A DNA stretch of 9,380 nucleotides from a bacterium (GTDB lineage: Bacteria; Bacteroidota; Bacteroidia; Cytophagales; Thermonemataceae). The DNA is taken from the NCBI GenBank assembly GCA_025362415.1, contig JANYGM010000006.1:1-9380 (forward strand), read 5' to 3'. Made by a program: the position numbers and the translations under genes. The notes below the pieces were generated by a model. It made no database searches, had not been told where the DNA came from, and saw nothing but the letters and a program-made list of their open reading frames with translations. Within the stretch, counting starts at the first letter, position 1. Each line of letters starts with the position of its first letter. Of the stretch, positions 5,020-9,380 are shown piece by piece.

Positions 5020-7284
5020 ATGCTAGACATCAAACAACGCTTTTTAGACGCTTGCCGTGAGGGAAATATAGACCTTATTGATGACTTTTTGGAGGAAGGG
5101 ATTAGTCCAAATACAATGGATAAAGAGGGCAAAACTGCCCTGATGCTGGCGTGTATCAACCTTCATAATGATTATGTTGTCAAAATGTTGTTAGAAAATG
5201 GTGCTAATATCTATGCCCAAGACATCAACGGCAAAACTGCCCTAGATTATGCCATAGAACATAAAAATGAAGACGCAGAAATACTCATAAAAATTCATCA
5301 CCCAAGTTTTGTAGAAATTTCGGAGCATCAAGAACGCACTGCCACCATCACAGGCGACCCTAGTGCCGTTATTTTGAAAGAAAATAATAATAACAAAAAT
5401 ATTTCTTCTGATAATAAAACAGAAAAAATTACAGAAAAATCTTCTGAAAATAAAAATACTGCCCATAATTCCGCTAATCCTATTACTGAAAAAAGTTTGC
5501 AAGTGCGTGAGTATGAAACAATTATTGCTTTTTGTGACGAACTCAAAGGAATTGATAGTACGCTAAGACCCTTTCTTTATTTTAAGAAAGCAGAGGCACT
5601 TTTTGCGCTTGGGAAAAAAGAGGAAGCCACAAAAGTAATGAATATTACGCAACATATTTTTGAGGAATCTTACGGAAATATTGAAAATGCCAAAAATTGG
5701 AGCAAAGATACAAGCCATTTGTACCTGAAAATAATTGCACATCTTGCTGAAATCAATAAAAATAACCTCCAAAAATCTCTTTGGTTGTATAATGAAGCCT
5801 ATCATTTGAGCCAAGAGCCAGAACACAAATATGAGTTTAAGGTATCTGTGGAGAAGATTTATGAGCGTTTGGTGAATGGTTATGATAGAAGTTATAAGAA
5901 AAAATTGGTTTTTGTAGAAGATGAATTGCCTACTTTTGAGCCAATTTTTATCCAGCCACTCGTGCAAAACAAACTAGGAATTTATGATTTTTGTGGTGTA
6001 GCTGTTCAGAAAGGCATTTTATATGTGGCACACCCGCTTAAAAAACTTTCTTATTTGCCTTATCAAAACGCTGAAAATGTACTTTTTGAGGCGCAATATC
6101 AAGAAATTTTGCATATTTTGGAATGTTTGGGTGCAAAAACTATTAAAGTAACTTTTGAGAATGAAGGAGAAAATCCAACTATTTTGCAGGAGTTTTCACC
6201 AGTTTTGAAACCATATTTGCCACCTAATTTGATGTGGTATAATCAGTTTAATAATTGGAAACAACTCGTTTCTAAGCGTGCAGCAGGCATTTTAAGCGCA
6301 GAAATTTTACTGTCTGCAAAAGATATTCATTTGCTAGAAAGTTTTGAGTTGCAGGAAATGGACGAGGAGTTTCAGGATTTGGTGAGTTTTGGTTACCGTA
6401 CCAAAAATGCTCCTACACGCAAGCGCACACGTAAAGGCAAAAATGAGCCTGCACGTTTGAGCCTTATTGCGCCAAAAGAAGGCTTAAAAGCGTGTAAGAT
6501 TTTTGTTGATTTTGCTAATCTTTCTGAACTTTTGGAGAGTATTCCGCTAGAAAAAACCTTTGTAGTACAAGAAGCACGCAATTTTTCAAGAGAACTTGTA
6601 AAAGAAGAAATACAAGAAGTAAAAGAGGAAAAATTAGAGAAATTAGAAAAAAAATCAATAGAAAATCAGCCTGAAAAAAAAAATGAAAATGTTGTAATTA
6701 AAGAAGGTACACCTGTTCTGAATACTCGTGAAGAGGTCAAAGAAGTTGTTAAAATCAATGATTTGATAGGAAAAGTTTTGGAAGTCAAACCAGAAATACA
6801 ATCAGAAATAAAAATAGAAGAGCCAACAAAAGACCTTCAAAAAGAAATATCAAAAGAGATTTCAAAAGACATTTTCAAAGATGCCAAACAAAAACCTATT
6901 TTAGAGAAAACACCCTTAGAACTAGTTAAAGAAGGTTGGGACGAGGTGGATAGAAAAGAACTTCTTGCAGAAATACGTGAAGAAATGCGTGAGAATGACC
7001 CCAAAAATGAGCCAGAAAAAAAGCCTTTGGAAGTCAAAGATGAGGAGAAAATAGAAGAGAAAACGCAACCCCTTGAATCAGAAATAGTTGTAAAGGAAAT
7101 TAGTACAGACCCAGAAGGACTTTCACAAGAAGAACGCTACTTTTATGAAATGTTACAACACGCTTATCAAGATGGCAGCATTTCTGATGACGTAAGAAAA
7201 GTCTTAGAAAGACGTAGAACACGTTTTAATATTTCTTTGGAACGTGCTAATGAATTAGAAAAAATGATGCTTAATAAAAAATAA
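5020..7284 (+). CDS. Ankyrin-repeat mosaic protein with charged coiled region
   Basis: A 754-residue soluble protein without signal peptide or membrane helix, built in blocks. Residues 4-92 are about three ankyrin repeats (DKEGKTALMLACI at 34-46, LLENGANIYAQDINGKTALD at 57-76). Residues 115-158 are an Asn/Lys/Ser-rich linker. Residues 160-290 are helical and TPR-like (FLYFKKAEALFALGKKEEAT, 185-204). Residues 295-525 form a central globular region I do not recognise, with NLMWYNQFNNWKQLVSKR (403-420) and a basic patch TRKRTRKGK (466-474). Residues 526-695 are E/K-rich, probably coiled coil or disordered. Residues 700-750 (LSQEERYFYEMLQHAYQDGS, then DDVRKVLERRRTRFNISLERANELE) form a compact helical domain like those found at the ends of varied bacterial multidomain proteins. 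The parts suggest protein-protein binding; the function is unknown. The ATG at 5020 starts directly in the first ankyrin helix. It stands alone, converging on the T9SS gene. Confidence 0.88.
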   Translation: MLDIKQRFLDACREGNIDLIDDFLEEGISPNTMDKEGKTALMLACINLHNDYVVKMLLENGANIYAQDINGKTALDYAIEHKNEDAEILIKIHHPSFVEISEHQERTATITGDPSAVILKENNNNKNISSDNKTEKITEKSSENKNTAHNSANPITEKSLQVREYETIIAFCDELKGIDSTLRPFLYFKKAEALFALGKKEEATKVMNITQHIFEESYGNIENAKNWSKDTSHLYLKIIAHLAEINKNNLQKSLWLYNEAYHLSQEPEHKYEFKVSVEKIYERLVNGYDRSYKKKLVFVEDELPTFEPIFIQPLVQNKLGIYDFCGVAVQKGILYVAHPLKKLSYLPYQNAENVLFEAQYQEILHILECLGAKTIKVTFENEGENPTILQEFSPVLKPYLPPNLMWYNQFNNWKQLVSKRAAGILSAEILLSAKDIHLLESFELQEMDEEFQDLVSFGYRTKNAPTRKRTRKGKNEPARLSLIAPKEGLKACKIFVDFANLSELLESIPLEKTFVVQEARNFSRELVKEEIQEVKEEKLEKLEKKSIENQPEKKNENVVIKEGTPVLNTREEVKEVVKINDLIGKVLEVKPEIQSEIKIEEPTKDLQKEISKEISKDIFKDAKQKPILEKTPLELVKEGWDEVDRKELLAEIREEMRENDPKNEPEKKPLEVKDEEKIEEKTQPLESEIVVKEISTDPEGLSQEERYFYEMLQHAYQDGSISDDVRKVLERRRTRFNISLERANELEKMMLNKK

Positions 7285-7417
7285 TGGCATATTTCAATGG
7301 GTATAGGACAACTTAAGGGTTTTAAAACCTAAAACTAGAACATTCCACGAATAGTTGGAAACTTCCGTTATTTGTAACTGAATTGACAGATATAAACCAA
7401 AAGCCAGAAGGCTACTC

Positions 7418-7457
7418 ACAAAAGTAGGAATACGCTTAAGCGTATTCCTACTTTTGT
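7418..7457. terminator. Perfect 40-bp palindrome, bidirectional terminator
   Basis: ACAAAAGTAGGAATACGCTT (7418-7437) is followed at once by its exact reverse complement (7438-7457). The stem carries A-run and T-run ends on both strands, so it can stop RNA from the ankyrin-protein gene (133 bp upstream) and from the convergent surface-protein gene (107 bp away). A hairpin needs a few unpaired central bases, so about 18 bp of stem would form. Confidence 0.8.
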
Positions 7458-7475
7458 TTAGTATAAAATCCTGCA

Positions 7476-7536
7476 TTACTGATTTCAAAACATATTTTTA
7501 GCCCAAAATCAGTAACGTGGGGTTTTATACCCCACG
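7476..7536. other. Two nested or adjacent hairpins in the convergent spacer
   Basis: TTACTGATTT (7476-7485) pairs perfectly with AAATCAGTAA (7506-7515) across 20 bases. Directly after it CGTGGGG (7516-7522) pairs with CCCCACG (7530-7536) around a 7-base loop TTTTATA. Neither has a T-run. They lie in the 3' region of the T9SS gene and may stabilise its mRNA end or be remnants of a dispersed repeat. Confidence 0.55.
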
Positions 7537-7564
7537 AACATAAACTTACAATGTCGTTATCTAA

Positions 7565-9380
7565 CTATTCTTTGATAACCTTAATGATAGAGTTTTTTTC
7601 ACCTTGTGGTGCAATATTCCAAAAATATAAACCACTTGCCCAGTTTGGATAGCTTTGAGAAATCTGCTCACCTATTTTTTTCCAATCACCTGTAAAAGTA
7701 GCTATATTTTTACCAGTTGCGTCTGTTACCTGCAAAGTGATAAACGGATTTAATTTTAAGTTTTCACTTACCTCAAAATTAATTTTGCCCTGCAATGGAT
7801 TTGGATATACCGAAATAAAATTATCTTCAGTACCTCTCACAAAACGTATAACGCTAAATTCATCAGCATTTTTATAATGAATAAAACGCAAACGGTAATA
7901 AGCACTTGATTTTTCAGTATCTGCAAAAGCATAGTTTTTAGTTTGTGTTGTGGCATTTTGTGCTTCTACACGCCCAACTTCCCTAAAATCAGTTCCATTA
8001 TTGCTTTTTTCTATGGCAAAATATCTCAAATCAATTTCGCTAGCTGTTTCCCAAGTAAGGTTTACTCTTTCGTTGTTTTGACGTTTTGCGGCAAAAGAAA
8101 TCAACGTAAGTGGCAAAGGATTTACTACAGTAGTAGAACCAATAGAGAAAGGACTGAAAATAGAAACGCCAGTTTTGATGATAGAACCTTGCGTATTTGT
8201 ACCTGCTGTGCCATCTGAAGCATTTCCGTTGGTATTATCTACGCCATAGTTTTCCCACGCAGTTGCGCCACCATGTAATATGCGTAGTGCCGTACGGTCT
8301 GTGATACCTCCTAAGTCATTATTCCAATATAATTGTATGTCAGCATTTCTAGTGTTTACTGTTCTATCAATATCCCAATAAGCCTGCAAAGCTGTACTAA
8401 TTACTTCTGGCGTAGTAGGTAATGGTTGCGCATTGTATGGGTGTGAAGTATTGTTATATTTCACATTGAAAGTAGTATTTCCTGCCCCACCATTGGTAAC
8501 AAGCATTGCTGGTGCCCACCAAGTACCATTTCCAGTTGGAAATAAAAGCGTTTGCCCATCAGCAGTAGCAATAATATTGACATTACCCACTACATAACTC
8601 GTTGCATTTCCTAAACTTGGACTTACTGCACCAGTGCCTGGTTGCAAAAAGAGTGTATTTGCTCCAGTTGTCAGTTTGCCTTGTGTGAGGTTTAAGACAC
8701 CGCTCACAGTCAAATTACTTGTAAGGGTTATGCCAGTAGTGCTTGTGGCTGTGCTGTTATTGATAGTCAAATTATTCACTGTATTAGCAGTAGGCGTTGT
8801 TGCGAAAGCACTTGTTGCCTGCACTACACTTGCATTAAATTCATAATTTGCCAATGAACTTAGCACTAATTTAGTTGCTCCAAAGCCTGAAAAGTTAGCA
8901 GTTAGTCCTGCGGGTTGTGCCGTTTTTATTGTTCCACCACTTGCCAAAGTAAATATAGGGTCAGTTGCATTACTTGCAGTAATAACTTGTGTACCCATAT
9001 CTAAAGTACCTCCACTACTAACAGTAAAAGTAGAAGTTGGATTAGTAGCAGTTAGCATAGTAAGCCCTGTAAGCATTTGCAAAGTGCTTCCTGAATTTAC
9101 TACATATTGTGTCCAACTAGAATTCGCACCTGCATAAGAGAATGTCTGTGTACCCGTTCCGTTGAATACAAAACCTAAACTTGCACCTGTACCAATAGTT
9201 TGGAAAGTTCCTGTTCCTGATTTAGAGAAATTACCTGCTATTCTCACTACATTATTTGTATTGATATCATTACCAAAGTCTAAAATAATTGCAGTACTTG
9301 TGGCAGTAAAGTTTCTACCTACATTTACAACGGCTATTCCTGCGGTTGATGCCGTGCTTTCCAAGTTAACACGTCCCGTT
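7565..9380 (-). CDS. Secreted T9SS-exported surface protein, 3' part (partial)
   Basis: The frame is open from the right window edge to a TAG at 7565-7567 and gives at least 604 residues; the start is outside. Numbering from the TTG at 9364, residues 1-260 are rich in T, S, N, G, A and V with beta-strand repeats (LTSNLTVSGVLNLTQGKLTT, 214-233), typical of beta-helix surface proteins. Residues 260-415 continue with a beta-rich region (VGNVNIIATADGQTLLFPTG). Residues 417-510 are a beta-sandwich-like domain common in Bacteroidota (PLPLTLISFAAKR, VNLTWETASEIDLRYFAIEK, SAYYRLRF). Residues 518-599 are a type A T9SS sorting domain: SVYPNPLQGKINFEV, LQVTDATGKNIATF, ASGLYFWNIA and a final KVIKE. Export should go through Sec, then T9SS, with the C-terminal domain cleaved and the protein anchored or released. 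The ligand is unknown; adhesion is only a guess. The TTG at 9364 is not a real start, because the frame continues upstream. Confidence 0.9.
   Translation of the reverse strand, partial: TGRVNLESTASTAGIAVVNVGRNFTATSTAIILDFGNDINTNNVVRIAGNFSKSGTGTFQTIGTGASLGFVFNGTGTQTFSYAGANSSWTQYVVNSGSTLQMLTGLTMLTATNPTSTFTVSSGGTLDMGTQVITASNATDPIFTLASGGTIKTAQPAGLTANFSGFGATKLVLSSLANYEFNASVVQATSAFATTPTANTVNNLTINNSTATSTTGITLTSNLTVSGVLNLTQGKLTTGANTLFLQPGTGAVSPSLGNATSYVVGNVNIIATADGQTLLFPTGNGTWWAPAMLVTNGGAGNTTFNVKYNNTSHPYNAQPLPTTPEVISTALQAYWDIDRTVNTRNADIQLYWNNDLGGITDRTALRILHGGATAWENYGVDNTNGNASDGTAGTNTQGSIIKTGVSIFSPFSIGSTTVVNPLPLTLISFAAKRQNNERVNLTWETASEIDLRYFAIEKSNNGTDFREVGRVEAQNATTQTKNYAFADTEKSSAYYRLRFIHYKNADEFSVIRFVRGTEDNFISVYPNPLQGKINFEVSENLKLNPFITLQVTDATGKNIATFTGDWKKIGEQISQSYPNWASGLYFWNIAPQGEKNSIIKVIKE

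Noticed and set aside
5242..5967. Minus-strand open frames inside the ankyrin-protein gene
   Set aside because: They are Phe/Ile-rich antisense shadows of the AT-rich gene on the plus strand.
7294..7488. 64-codon minus-strand frame in the convergent spacer
   Set aside because: It spans the perfect palindrome terminator, and its translation has no protein-like features.
7943..8846. Plus-strand open frames in the T9SS gene (7943-8218, 8634-8846)
   Set aside because: They are antisense to a region with clear domain matches on the minus strand.

Overview
The window reads as chromosomal DNA from an AT-rich member of the Bacteroidota, most likely a Cytophagales-like gliding bacterium. The grounds are: a gene ending in a type IX secretion (T9SS) type A sorting domain with a YPNP motif; no Shine-Dalgarno sequences; one TAnnTTTG-type -7 promoter element; very AT-rich spacers; and dispersed extragenic inverted repeats. 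Species cannot be fixed from the sequence alone.

Layout. 1-1667 (+): the last 40 codons of the transhydrogenase alpha-subunit membrane domain (pntA/pntAB) and the complete beta subunit pntB. They are separated by 143 bp that hold three copies of a C5-AAA-G5 type hairpin repeat. pntB is followed by an inverted pair of 30-bp repeats and a perfect 19-bp-stem terminator that also serves the convergent gene on the other side. 1865-2820 (-): two small genes of unknown function, a 115-aa conserved basic protein and a 102-aa protein. Between them lies a 21-bp tandem repeat array of eight full copies plus one partial copy. The array is in frame with the 102-aa gene immediately beyond its stop codon. 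2870-3932: a decayed insertion sequence with about 41-bp terminal inverted repeats. Its transposase-like gene runs on the minus strand, is interrupted by three in-frame stops and has a probable pair of compensating indels. 4016-4396 (+): a small DoxX-like membrane protein followed by two hairpin terminators. 4397-5019: mostly non-coding, but with a locally less AT-rich island carrying a 48-codon minus-strand ORF that looks like a lipoprotein signal peptide. 5020-7284 (+): a 754-aa mosaic protein with ankyrin repeats, a helical TPR-like region, an unrecognised central domain, a long E/K-rich charged region and a compact C-terminal helical domain. 7285-7564: a convergent spacer with a perfect 40-bp palindrome. 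7565-9380 (-): the 3' part of a gene for a large secreted, T/S/N/G-rich surface protein exported by T9SS. Its 5' end lies outside the window.

The genes do not form one pathway. pntA and pntB make one enzyme, the proton-translocating NAD(P) transhydrogenase; the rest are separate transcription units split by terminators and a dead mobile element. I found no clear new multi-gene system. The items most worth a second look are the in-frame 21-bp array after the 102-aa gene, the hairpin-preserving repeat cluster inside pntA-pntB, the decayed insertion sequence, the ankyrin mosaic protein and the small lipoprotein-like ORF.
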